Source: Mariannaea sp. PMI_226 | Taxonomy: Eukaryota > Ascomycota > Sordariomycetes > Hypocreales > Nectriaceae | Length of the DNA: 64,000 bases | Direction of reading: 5' to 3' | NCBI GenBank assembly: GCA_024336345.1 | Contig: JANFOG010000018.1 | Location: forward strand, 310,001-374,000 | In this document: positions 49,501-59,631 of the stretch, piece by piece | How positions within the stretch are numbered: the stretch's first letter is position 1 | How the letters are laid out: each line of letters starts with the position of its first letter | Position numbers and translations under genes: made by a program | The notes under the pieces: generated by a model | Told to the model about the DNA's origin: nothing | What the model saw: the letters and a program-made list of their open reading frames with translations, nothing else | The model's database searches: none

Positions 49501-49944
49501 CACAGCAATTTTGGGACTTTGGTTGTCGTGAACGATTCGTGATCGATTCATGACACCATTGTTCGGGCCTTAGGTTGGTGTACTGTCTCATCGCTTGCAT
49601 GCAGCAGCTGAGCTTGACCACGCATGATAAATAGAGTTGAAGCTGCCTCTGCAAAGGGAGACAGAACAAACAAATCATCATCGCATCGCCGCTTCTAGCC
49701 CAAACCCAAACAAAGCCAGGTGGACATTAAGCTTCCCTCAAACTTCCGAGCAGCCCAGAAACTACTTAACAAGAGGTGAGAGCTCCAACAGCATCAGCTT
49801 CTTCTTGGAAAATAAATGGAAGACCTAAGTCTCTAACCTATCTATCACTCAGCCTCTTCCCCTCTTCTTTACATATTCTACCTCCTCCCCAGCAACAACA
49901 GCTACAAAGCCCCTCTCCACACACCACCAATCTCTCTCATCACA
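46561..49944. other. Intergenic 3.4-kb stretch
   Basis: No gene is supported. The last ~120 bases are pyrimidine-rich (CCTCTTCCCCTCTTC type), typical of a strong fungal promoter for the downstream NmrA-like gene. A tandem duplication of GCTGCCTGCTA lies at 47720-47743. Confidence 0.45.
47720..47743. repeat. Tandem duplication of GCTGCCTGCTA
   Basis: Two head-to-tail copies of an 11-base unit. No associated gene. Confidence 0.75.
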
Positions 49945-50868
49945 ATGGCCCCCCACGGACGCAAGATTGCCATCACTGGTGCTAGTGGCCAGGTTGGAAA
50001 GCCCACCATTGATGCTCTCCTCAAGCACGGTGTCCACACCATCACTGCTCTTCAGCGGTCTGGAGCTACCAGCACCTTCCCTGCTGGTGTCATTGTCAAG
50101 AAGGGCAACCTTGAGGACGAGGACTGGCTCGCTGAGCAGCTGAAGGGCCAAGATGTTCTGGTCCTCATGCCTCCCATCCCCCAGCTCATCCAGCTCCAAG
50201 AGCCTGCAATTCGCGCCGCCGCCAAGGTTGGCCTGCCCTACATCTTCCCCTCAGAATTCGGCCCTGATCCCTATGCTGGCCACATCGTTGAGGTGAATGA
50301 GCTTCTCATCAACAAGAAGCACGTTCGTGATTACATTGAGAAGCTTGGTGTCAGCAGCTGGGTCTCTGTCGCCGTCGGCCCGTGGCTGGACGGCGGTCTC
50401 GCCCCCGGCCTGTGGGGAATTGACGCCAAGGCTCGCAAGGCTACCCTCTGGAAGGGCGCCGAAGCCAAGATCAACACCGCGTCTATCAATCACACCGGTG
50501 AAGCCATCGCTGCTGCTCTGGCCCTGCCCGAGGCTGACCTCGCCAAATACAAGAACAAGGCTGTCTACACACCATCACTTTACGTGAACCAGCGTGAGAT
50601 CCTGGACGCCGTTCAAAAGGCTACTGGCACCACCGACGCCGACTGGGACATTCAGTCTCGGGATGTGAACGAGGTGGCCAAGGAGTATGAGGAGAAGATT
50701 GCACAGGGTGACGGTTTCGCACCGTTTGTCAAGTTCTTTGTCACACACTTCCTGGAGGGAAGCGGTGGTGACTTCAACCATAAGGTTGATCCTGAGGAGA
50801 TTAAGAAGTTGGAGGCGCTGGGATTGGGTAGAGAGGATATTGTGGACGTCATCAAGTCCGCCCTGTGA
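49945..50868 (+). CDS. NmrA/isoflavone-reductase-like NAD(P)-binding protein
   Basis: Single exon, 307 residues. The N terminus has a Rossmann nucleotide-binding loop, IAITGASGQVGKPTIDALL (GxxGxxG, ~8-26), typical of atypical short-chain dehydrogenases. FPSEFGPDP (~101) matches the FPSEFG block of the isoflavone reductase / phenylcoumaran benzylic ether reductase subgroup. A Lys follows (NKKHVRDYI, ~122), placed like the catalytic Lys of those reductases. The C terminus is helical and ends in IVDVIKSAL. Fungal members either reduce small metabolites or act as redox sensors like NmrA. No substrate can be assigned. The start is set by the ATG after a CT-rich leader (ATCACAATGGCC). Codon choice is strongly C-ending, which suggests high expression. 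It is convergent with the Zn2Cys6 gene. Confidence 0.92.
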   Translation: MAPHGRKIAITGASGQVGKPTIDALLKHGVHTITALQRSGATSTFPAGVIVKKGNLEDEDWLAEQLKGQDVLVLMPPIPQLIQLQEPAIRAAAKVGLPYIFPSEFGPDPYAGHIVEVNELLINKKHVRDYIEKLGVSSWVSVAVGPWLDGGLAPGLWGIDAKARKATLWKGAEAKINTASINHTGEAIAAALALPEADLAKYKNKAVYTPSLYVNQREILDAVQKATGTTDADWDIQSRDVNEVAKEYEEKIAQGDGFAPFVKFFVTHFLEGSGGDFNHKVDPEEIKKLEALGLGREDIVDVIKSAL

Positions 50869-51479
50869 GAGTAAAATGGTAAAATATGTTTGTTTAGAGG
50901 AATAATATGCTATTGATGACAAATTTCATAATTATATATAAATTGCACTTCAAAAGAACCCCCCCCCCCCCGGAAATGCTTTCTTTTCCGTCCACTTATC
51001 CATGCATGCATCCATTTCTTGGCACAACTATCAGCTTACTATCTATGATGAATGAATATAAATATTGCCGGAATGACTGGATTCTAGAATGCCACCGGAA
51101 ACGCGTTCTGGTAGTTCAAATAAGAGCACAGACACAAATATGATGCTTTTACATGTGATAAGGATTTCTTTTTCCGTTGTAGCATGCAGAAGACAGCTAA
51201 TCGTACGGCAATGACTAGCAAAAAGTCTTAAGTTTTCAATGAAACATGATTTTGTTCTCTCAATTTAGTAACACTGTTTTGAATCCAGGCCGTTGTTGGA
51301 TCGCGTATTCTGTATTCGGCGTGTGCAAACCGTTGGCACTGTATGCTCCTTTGGTCTCAGTTACACCATCCATTGGTAAACAATGTCTGAAGCTTCTGTC
51401 AAGAAAAAGCGGTTGAGTTGCGATAGCTTAGGAGACAAGGTTACTCGGGCTCTAGAAATGTACTCAACTAAGCTTCACA
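50869..51479. other. Convergent 3' intergenic region
   Basis: AT-rich sequence with a C12 run near 50960-50971. No gene is seen. Confidence 0.5.
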
Positions 51480-53489
51480 TCATATCATCATCAAGTTATC
51501 GTTGTCGGACAGGAAGAAGCTGTGATGCCATTTCAAGTTCTGATTGCCTTCCGACTTCCTCAACACCCACATATCTTGTGCCCACTTGGCAAGACTTGCC
51601 CAGACAGTCAGACGTGACCTCTCGGCTAGTTTTGTCACACAATTCAAGATGCGTTGCTGAGATGCTTCTCGATCTGTGTCAAACGCAATGATAGCTATTG
51701 GCCACAAGAGAGGTGAGAAGACTGGGCGAGACCTCGTACTCAAGCTTTCGAGGTGACTCAGAGAATGGTCGACCAGATCTTGAATTTCTTCTAGGGGCAC
51801 ATCTTTTACCACGCGTTTCATATAGATGAGTGTCGCGAAGTAGTACGTGTAGGCGTGATGGTACATTAACTCGCTATCTTCATCAGTTCCTGGTAAAGAT
51901 GCCCTCGTTGGGGCGGACAGATAGACTTCAAGCTCTATCCGATCCGCGGTTTCTGTCCATTGATCCTGTACCAAATGATGACAAGATGGGTCCTTGGTTT
52001 GTCGATAAAATGTATTTATCGCCGCGATGCCTTGAAGCAGCGACTGGGGTAACCCGAGCACATGGCCTAGTATGTAAGGTCTGTGTCCGAACGCTGAGTC
52101 GGGTTGGAATTCCCAAATGTTCGCATGCTCATCACTAAGGAGCAGCTGCGATTGAATCAAAGTTGCTATGCCAACAAACATCTGATAGACTGTGGAAGCC
52201 GCTTCTGTCTGGTGCCAGACTTGGGGATCGACTTGCTTTACCCATTCCACAGCCCCTTTCATATGCAGGCGCCAGAATGGAGTAGGAATCATAACGGCTT
52301 CGTTAAGAATACATGTAATAAGAGATGCAAGGACGGCCACACTCTGTGTGCCATCGTCTGACTGGATATTTTGACTGATGTGGGTTATGCCGAGGTTATA
52401 GTGCTCGAGAGCCGCTTTTTCCAGTTCCTGTTGGCTCGCAATTTTGCTGCGGGTTTGCAGGAGGTGGAATGCAGAAGTGGCACAAATGAGGTGAAACAGG
52501 GCAGTTGCACCAGTGCAGGCTTTGAAATCCGCTCGAGCTCCTTCAAGTGCAATTGGCATGAAGATGGTCCGTAAGGGATTATGGATTCCTGGCATTGGAT
52601 TTAACGCATCACATAAGAAAACCACCCAATGTTCTACCAGTTGTCCCCTAAGCCCAGGATTTGGCAGGTGATCTAGGTGGCGCGCTTTTGATAAGCCTGT
52701 AGTTCTCGATGTGCTTGCAGCAAAATTGGATTGGCTCCAGCTATTATCAATGGCTGGGGTCCCCGCAGTTCGGGGTGGTAATTCAAAGATGTGTGGTAAT
52801 CTTGGTAGTGGATTCTGAAGGCTTGTAAATGAGAGTGACCCAGTACCATCGAGTGTAATAGAGCTAGGATGTTCCGAATTACTTTGCGTACGTGGCGTAG
52901 CACTTCTGCTCTGACAATGTGATTGTGATTGCGGTTGCGAGTCAAAGAGTTCTGACGAATCTTGAGCATCATTATTGCCATCTAGGATTGGCGTTGTGAG
53001 AGTCTCAGGCACGGCTCCCGCCTCACTCATCCTCCTCTCTTCTGTAGGAGAAGGAAACCTATTGGAGTTTGATGAAGCGACGGAATCGCGATGTGTCGAA
53101 CATGCTGGGCTCTCTGCATTTCCTGCTGGCTCTTCATCTCTCCTAGTATTTTTTGTTTCCGGAATAGGAGCAGTATTACTCATTGACAGTTCAGAAGTAT
53201 ATGCCTGAAAGGCGGGTGGTTGTCTGGATCTCCGGCTTGTGCGCGAGCTAAAGTTTGATGGGCCACGAATGGAGGTCCAAGACAGCCTGAGGCCATATCC
53301 TTCACAGCGTCGACGGGCGCGCTGGCATCGGTCGCATACAGGGCGGCCTTCATCGCATTTTAGGTGTCTAGCTCGACAGGTCCAGCAACCGGAAAAGGAC
53401 TTTATGCGGCTCTTCGGCCGATTCGAGGCCTCGCCGGAGTGTGAGGGACCATCCATGGCGCTTGGTCCGGGGGTTGAGGGGGGCAACAA
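51480..53489 (-). CDS. Zn2Cys6 transcription factor (Fungal_trans_2-like)
   Basis: Single exon, 669 residues. The start is ATG at 53489, or the in-frame ATG at 53456. The zinc cluster at ~35-62 reads CWTCRARHLKC, DEGRPVC and DRCQRARRRC (C-x2-C-x6-C-x5-C-x2-C-x6-C), preceded by the basic KSRIKSFSG leader. WTCR at the cluster start and GYGLRLSW just after it are typical of the Upc2/acriflavine-sensitivity-like group with a C-terminal Fungal_trans_2 domain. A long Ser/Thr/Pro-rich linker (~90-270) follows. The helical regulatory part starts near LVEHWVVFLCDALNPMPG and continues to the end (LWPIAIIAFDTDREASQQRIL). The regulated genes are unknown. It is convergent with the NmrA-like gene, which gives no evidence of co-regulation. 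Confidence 0.9.
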   Translation of the reverse strand: MLPPSTPGPSAMDGPSHSGEASNRPKSRIKSFSGCWTCRARHLKCDEGRPVCDRCQRARRRCEGYGLRLSWTSIRGPSNFSSRTSRRSRQPPAFQAYTSELSMSNTAPIPETKNTRRDEEPAGNAESPACSTHRDSVASSNSNRFPSPTEERRMSEAGAVPETLTTPILDGNNDAQDSSELFDSQPQSQSHCQSRSATPRTQSNSEHPSSITLDGTGSLSFTSLQNPLPRLPHIFELPPRTAGTPAIDNSWSQSNFAASTSRTTGLSKARHLDHLPNPGLRGQLVEHWVVFLCDALNPMPGIHNPLRTIFMPIALEGARADFKACTGATALFHLICATSAFHLLQTRSKIASQQELEKAALEHYNLGITHISQNIQSDDGTQSVAVLASLITCILNEAVMIPTPFWRLHMKGAVEWVKQVDPQVWHQTEAASTVYQMFVGIATLIQSQLLLSDEHANIWEFQPDSAFGHRPYILGHVLGLPQSLLQGIAAINTFYRQTKDPSCHHLVQDQWTETADRIELEVYLSAPTRASLPGTDEDSELMYHHAYTYYFATLIYMKRVVKDVPLEEIQDLVDHSLSHLESLSTRSRPVFSPLLWPIAIIAFDTDREASQQRILNCVTKLAERSRLTVWASLAKWAQDMWVLRKSEGNQNLKWHHSFFLSDNDNLMMI

Positions 53490-56400
53490 CCGGAAGGCTG
53501 AAGCAGATAAATCGGGAAAGGATGTGAGCCAAGGAAGGGAAGAATAAATTGTCCGAGACAGGTTGAGTTACGGGCGCAGACGTGACCTCATAGAGAGTTG
53601 GGAGGTTGGGACTGAGGGGTTGGCGAGCGAACAGACGTCGCCTTCGAACTGCCGGGGTCACTGGACGGCTCGTTCCAGCAACGCCGGCTCAATCGGCTCC
53701 GCTCGGCGCCCCCCTCCCCCCCTTGAGTCGACACAAACGAACCGAGCCACGGCATGCAAGGCAGACTATCCATTTTCATTTTGTATCCAAAGCCAACATG
53801 AAATCCCTTTACTTATCAAATCATAGCTCATCGAAATATCCGGTGAAGAAGCGATTGAAGGAGGCAAGACCTAAGGATTATGAGGAACATGGTCATGCGC
53901 TACGCATCCATTTCTCAACCGCGTTGAAGTGTTATCTATTGAGTCCGTTCTTTGCTGATACAATGGCTTCGACAGCACTTTCTTAGTGCACCAAGGCACC
54001 TGCTCGAAATACCGACGCTATTCTTGGCCACAGAAGCTGGGGGACAATTTCATTTGTTCAAGCCTGAACGCCTGCACTCTCTGCGACCGTGGGCTGCGTG
54101 GCGTGCAAGAAAAGGGGTCACTGGCCAAGGCAATGGCTAATCTTCAAACGACCAAAAATGTTTTAAGCTGTGTCCACCGTTGCATTAATTCTACCACTAG
54201 AGCAGAGCTCTTATAATCTTCTTATAACTTGGGGGGTGATGACTGCAAAGGGTATTAGTGCACTGGGTATAGAACCATTATAGACCTACTGTGAGAACTG
54301 AGTGATCACTTGTCGTACTTTCATGGCCTGGCGGAGTAAATCCCATACCAATTTGAAAATTCGGTTGCATGAGCTTACCCATCCAATAATGGGAATTGTT
54401 CTCCACGAAACCCGACGCAGACGGCTACGTCGGCTCTGCCTTGTCTCACCGTCTCCCTTGGATGAATGAGTGTAAGTAATTCATCGAACAAACCGCGCCG
54501 CGCCACGCCGCGCCGTGCAATTGGGCCCGTCAGCGGCATTGATCAAAGAGGAAAGGACAGGCGCCTGAGATCTCGAGTCTTGACAAAAAGACACTCGATT
54601 CGTGCTACCAATTTCACGACTCTATTGTTGATCTGATCTGTCGCTTAGATTCCGCACGCTAAAGTCAACGATTCTTGTATGAATGGGGCATAAGGCTGAA
54701 TTAGATTGAGTAACCAAGAAGAGCAGGTGAACTGTCATTTCCCAGCTATCTCGTCGGAATTAATCAGAATGGGTCTTTTCGAAAGCTTTCTCCTGTGAGT
54801 TAGCCTGAGTGGCCTCCAAAGGCGGTCTGTCTCAGCAGAATCACCAACTCCACATATCCTTAGTTGGGCAGGCTGTTGTCATCAGTCCATGCCGAGCTAT
54901 AAACCTACCCTGCAGCAATAGTTATGAAAAAGGTTACAAGCCAACCACAGCACGTTTCTATCAATAGCCAGATGATGGCGGTGTTTCTTGTATGAAGCTT
55001 GGCTTTATTGTATGGATCTGAAATGCTAGCACTACCGAGAACCAAGCAAATGAAGCTATATCAAGGTTTTATTGTCAAAAGAGGCGTGGAACCGCAGAGG
55101 TCCAAATATGGCAACGAGCTTTTCTACCAAACTGTTAGGCGTTAGAGTTACCATACGGTTACACAGTAGGTCGGATAACCGCAGAGGGTTCAGGGTCCTT
55201 GAAGTAGTTGAAAAATGACCGACGACGGGCAGGGAACCTTACCAAGAGAACAGGAACTTTACTGGTAACCAGCCATGTATATACACTGGGGTTCATACAT
55301 CTGACTGGACGTTCATCGGGCCTATGCTCGTACAAACACTCGTCTACTACCTTCGGACAGGGATAAATTTGCCTGGGCAGTGATTCACTCAGACACATAC
55401 TTGGCGAAGCTGCAAAGTCTTTTCTTCCTCTATCATGGGAAATTTGAGCGGACGCTCGACACTTGTCCTTTCCGATGAAAATTAGCCCTGTAGGGAGATA
55501 TTTGATAATATGCCTCTTGGAGAGAGACTAGACTTGGCAGATAAGTGGAAGAGATAGAATTCAATGCTATGAGGATCTTTTTTATAGGTTATAAAGGGGA
55601 ATGGTAAGCCGTTTGATGTAAATTCATGTGTCTCAAGGAGGCTTTGGCATCACACTAGAATAATTCGTTAGCTAATTCGGTTTTCTTCAACTACGGCTAC
55701 AAAAACAGATTGGGTAGCTAATTTAATTCTAATATTTCTTACAAGATGAGCCTGCGCGGACTTGTGGCCAGGTTAACGAAGCAATCTAAATCATTCTTGT
55801 CACCATAAATAGAGATGGTGACTATGAACTAAAAGGAGAGCCTGTCACTAAAGGTATATCCAATATGAGCATACGGTTAGATTCTGATTGAAGGGAGGAA
55901 TCGTTGAAAATGAATCTCAGGAGCTGGTCAAGTCAATTGTTTCATGACACGCCTGCGAATTCAACTCAGTGCCCAATCCGAGCCATGCTATGATTAGATG
56001 TAGTCTCATATGATTATCCAGAAAATGGCCCATGAGATCATTGACGCTTATTGTCTCTTAGTTCATTGGCAAGTCAAACAAGAGTCGCAACTCGCGCGTG
56101 GCTAGCTGTTCCTGAACTATAAAGTGAAGCAATGACTTATCCTGAGGAGTTTGGATAATGTCTGATGCATTTATTAAGATATATCGTCATGAATTGTGTG
56201 GTTGGAAGAATTGACAAGAGCACTGCTACTTCTGCTGGGCATGAACCGACTGCCATAGACACGTCAAGTCGCAATGCTCCGCAGATTAATAGCCAATTCT
56301 GCTGGATTATTACAAGAATGCAGTTTCAATAATGGATCAGAGATATGTTAAACAAAGGAAATAGTATTCTCTTTGTATCAAGAACCACATTTTCTTATCG

Positions 56401-57913
56401 CCGGGTGCGAAGGGCTGAGTTACCATGGCCGTGAGAAGACAGAGCAGTTGTGGTGGAGTCTCGGACATTTTTTCGGCAGAGATTCGTCGTGGCCAAGGGT
56501 ATATTTGCCCAAAAGATTGCAGGCAGCTTTCTTTTCTCGAATTAGTTGTAGCATCCACCAGGGATGCAGAGCCCCATTGGGTTGTTTCCAGTCGCTATCG
56601 TCTGAAGAGTACCATTCCGGCCGACACATACATGGCCGGGGTTTGGCAGGGTATCAAGTACGAAAAGGGTCAAGCTGTGCAGGACTCCAGCATTGTTCGT
56701 ATTTCCGAGTCGTATTTTCCCAATCAGCCTCGGCCTTGGAAAGGATGGTGGTCAGAATCGTTGATTGTAGGAATGTGGATGATCCTCGAAGTCGAGTTTG
56801 TTGTTCCTATTGGGGTCTTTGTTGTAGTTGAAAGAGAGATCTATTCTGTTCAAAGCCAAGACAAGTTAGGATGAAGGAACGCCAGAGAGAGAGATTGCAA
56901 CACAGAGCAATAGCAAGCACAATGCACGCGCGCACTCCTCCCCATCTAATCTCCATGAGAGTGTCGCTATTCTTGTTCGAAGGCACATCTGCTTGAAACA
57001 AGTGCTGAGTTGTTGTCGAGCCCTCAGGTTACGACCAAATCAAGAAATCTCAGATTTTTTGCAGAGCACAGATGTTGCCGGATCGAAAGTCTTTTGTATT
57101 CTGGTTGGCTCTGTTAAAAGAAACCAGCCCTTCAACGCTGATCAAGCGGAGCTCAATGCATGTGTTTTACCTCTTCAAGTAGGTAAGTCGTTTGCTAGAT
57201 CGAACCATTGTCTGTAGTGTCCACACAAACTCTGCCGATCTCGGCCTCGCCGCGTGTATGCGACAACCGCAACCGTGTTCCTACGATACCCGGATAATGG
57301 ACTTTGTTTTTACGTCTAGTATGCAGTTTCGTATTGTCTAGTTTTTGCTTTTCTTTTAATTAAAACAAACGTCGAAAGTTTCTATAGGCGCGCCTGTGAT
57401 ATCCATCGAGTCATAGCCGCAATATTATTGAAAAAAATCCATCACAGTGGGTATGATTTGCCGGGTAATAAAAAAGTCGTGAACTAATGCCCGCGTGGTC
57501 AAGACTGATTTTACTGAATCCAGTTAGCAAGTCTTCTCCGAGCACCCGCGCGTCGCCTCATCCCAGACACATCCCGACTACCCGCGTCAAGTCTGCACAG
57601 ACACGTCCGGATACCCCCGACCAATCACACCTCTCAATCGTCTAATATCGTCCATCTTTTTCCTTTTGGTATTCATCATTTGCGATGCTACTTACCCCAG
57701 AAACCGGTTGTGGAGTTTCCCCAGGTTTCAAGGAGCTGGGAAGCAAATGTTGGAGGCAATGATATATAAACACCCATCTCCTTCGACCTGGAGAAACTCA
57801 TCCAGCAGCAGCAGCAGCAGCATCGACTCCAAATTGCCATTGAGCAATTGTCTCTTCTCTTCAACTTTTGCTTGCGTCCCATTCAGGCCCTCTCTCCAAG
57901 CCTGCTGTCCAAG
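53490..57913. other. Intergenic 4.4-kb stretch
   Basis: No gene is supported. A 149-codon open frame at 56425-56874 has no recognised domain. A GC-rich degenerate repeat (CGCGCCGCGCCACGCCGCGCC type) is near 54495-54516. The transporter promoter is at the right end. Confidence 0.45.
57763..57770 (+). promoter_or_regulatory. TATA box of the sugar transporter gene
   Basis: TATATAAA, 144 bases upstream of the ATG at 57914. A start site 30-40 bases downstream would give a leader of about 110 bases holding a (CAG)6 run at 57804-57821. Confidence 0.6.
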
Positions 57914-59631
57914 ATGGACAAAATTAATAAGTCAAATGTCGTTCATCGGCTTGAGAAGCGTAGCTTGCTCATTGCGTAAGTAGACGTTTTCCTATATGGC
58001 ATCTTAATAATATAGAGCGCAATTATACTAACGAATATTTCTACAGCATCAACTGTCTGGCTGGACTTTCCATCCTCTTCTTTGGTTATGACCAAGGTAT
58101 GATGGGTGGTGTCAACGGAGCCTATGACTACTACACACGAATGGGCTTCGCCCACAAAGGCGCGGATGGCGGTCCAGTTGTGGATAACTCACTCCTTCAG
58201 GGAGGTATTGTCTCAGTCTATTATCTAGGAACCCTTGTGGGATGTATGGTTGGAGGCTCTCTTGGAGACCGATATGGCCGAATTAAGACTATCTTTTTGG
58301 GTGCCGCTATTGGTGTTGTTGGTGCTTCACTCCAAACTTCCGCCATGAACCATGTGTGGATGATTTGCGCTCGTCTTGTCAATGGCTGGGGTACTGGTAT
58401 TCTGAACGCCATTATCCCAGTTTGGGCTACCGAGACCGCTGAGCACAAGTCACGAGGCCAGTTCATCGCCATTGAGTTCACTCTGAACATCTTCGGTGTT
58501 GTTCTTGCTTACTGGATCGAGTACGGTTGCTCGTTCTATGGAGACGGAACCTCTTCCTTTGTCTGGCGTTTCCCCATTGCTTTCCAGATTCCTATGCTTT
58601 TGGGACTCATGGCCGGCGTTTTCTACTTCCCTGAGTCTCCTCGATGGCTTGTCAAGGCTCGCCGGGAGGACGAGGCTCGATACATCCTTGGCCGACTTCG
58701 TGGTGACACCGGCGAGGACAAGGAGAAGGCCGAGGCTGAATTCCAGGACATCGTTTCGTCTTGCGAGATGGAGCGACAAAACTTCCAACATCAGAGTTAC
58801 TACCACATGCTTTTCGGAATCGGTTCGGGCAAGCTTCATACCGGCAGACGTGTCCAGCTCGTCATTTGGCTCCAAATCATGCAGGAATGGATCGGTATCG
58901 CCGGTGTCACGATTTACGCCCCCACTATTTTCGGTATTGCTGGCTTGAGCCCCGAGAAGCGACAATGGATTGCTGGCCTCAACAACATCTTCTACATGTT
59001 CTCGACTCTTGTTTGTGTGTTCACCCTCGACAAGATCGGTCGCCGCTGGACCTTGTACTGGGGTTCCGTCGGACAAGGTATCGCTATGGCCCTGGCTGGC
59101 GGCTTCTCCTACCTTGGACAGGAGGCCACTAAGAACGAACACTTCAGCAAGGGAACCGCTTACGGTAATGCTGCTATCTCAATGGTCTTCATTTTCACCT
59201 CCGTCTTCGGTGCCACCTGGTTGACCGTCCCCTGGTTGTACCCCGCTGAGATCTTCCCCCTCGAGGTTCGAGCTAAAGGAAACGCTTGGGGTGTTGTCGG
59301 CTGGTCTATTGGTAACGGTTGGCTTACCCTCCTCTGCCCTGTTATGTTCCAGCATCTTGGCGAGAAGACCCTTTACATCTTTGCTGCCTGCAATCTGATC
59401 ACCATTCCCATGGTCTGGGCACTGTACCCCGAGACTAACCAGCGTACTTTGGAAGAGATTGATTGGCTATTCGCCGCTGATAGCATCTGGAACTGGGAGG
59501 CCGAGAAGAACTTTGCCATGCTGAAACAGCAGGGCGTCACAGGCGAACTTGGCACCCAAGCCAAGACTGATGTTGAGCAGGGTAGCAAGCGCACCCCGAG
59601 TGTTGTCCATTCATCCGACCTTCAGGAATAG
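57914..59631 (+). CDS. MFS sugar transporter (SP family)
   Basis: Two exons, 57914-57975 and 58047-59631, 548 residues. The small first exon (MDKINKSNVVHRLEKRSLLIA) is often missed. It joins in frame to INCLAGLSILFFGYDQGMMGGV, the TM1 signature of fungal hexose transporters. Other family marks are GSLGDRYGRIKTIF (loop 2), the TM4-TM5 segment with RLVNGWGTGI, PESPRWLVKARREDEA (loop 6), DKIGRRWTLYWGS (loop 8) and PETNQRTLEEIDWLF at the end. Twelve helices fit. The family carries monosaccharides or related polyols and acids by proton symport or facilitated diffusion across the plasma membrane. Specificity is not readable. Codon use is biased towards C-ending codons, which suggests good expression. 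Confidence 0.95.

Noticed and set aside
51092..51100. CCACCGGA-type near match to the shared element
   Set aside because: It is between two convergent 3' ends, not in a promoter, and lacks the first base of the 9-mer.
54495..54516. Degenerate CGCGCC repeats resembling a CpG-rich element
   Set aside because: Very short and irregular, with no adjacent gene or repeat partner.
56425..56874. 149-codon open frame with a faint HET-like phrase (ADTYMAGVWQG)
   Set aside because: None of the core HET blocks is present and open frames exist on both strands; too weak to call a gene or relic.
57747..57983. ATG upstream of the sugar transporter opening a frame that overlaps its start
   Set aside because: The ATGs lie before the TATA box, so they should not be in the normal mRNA.
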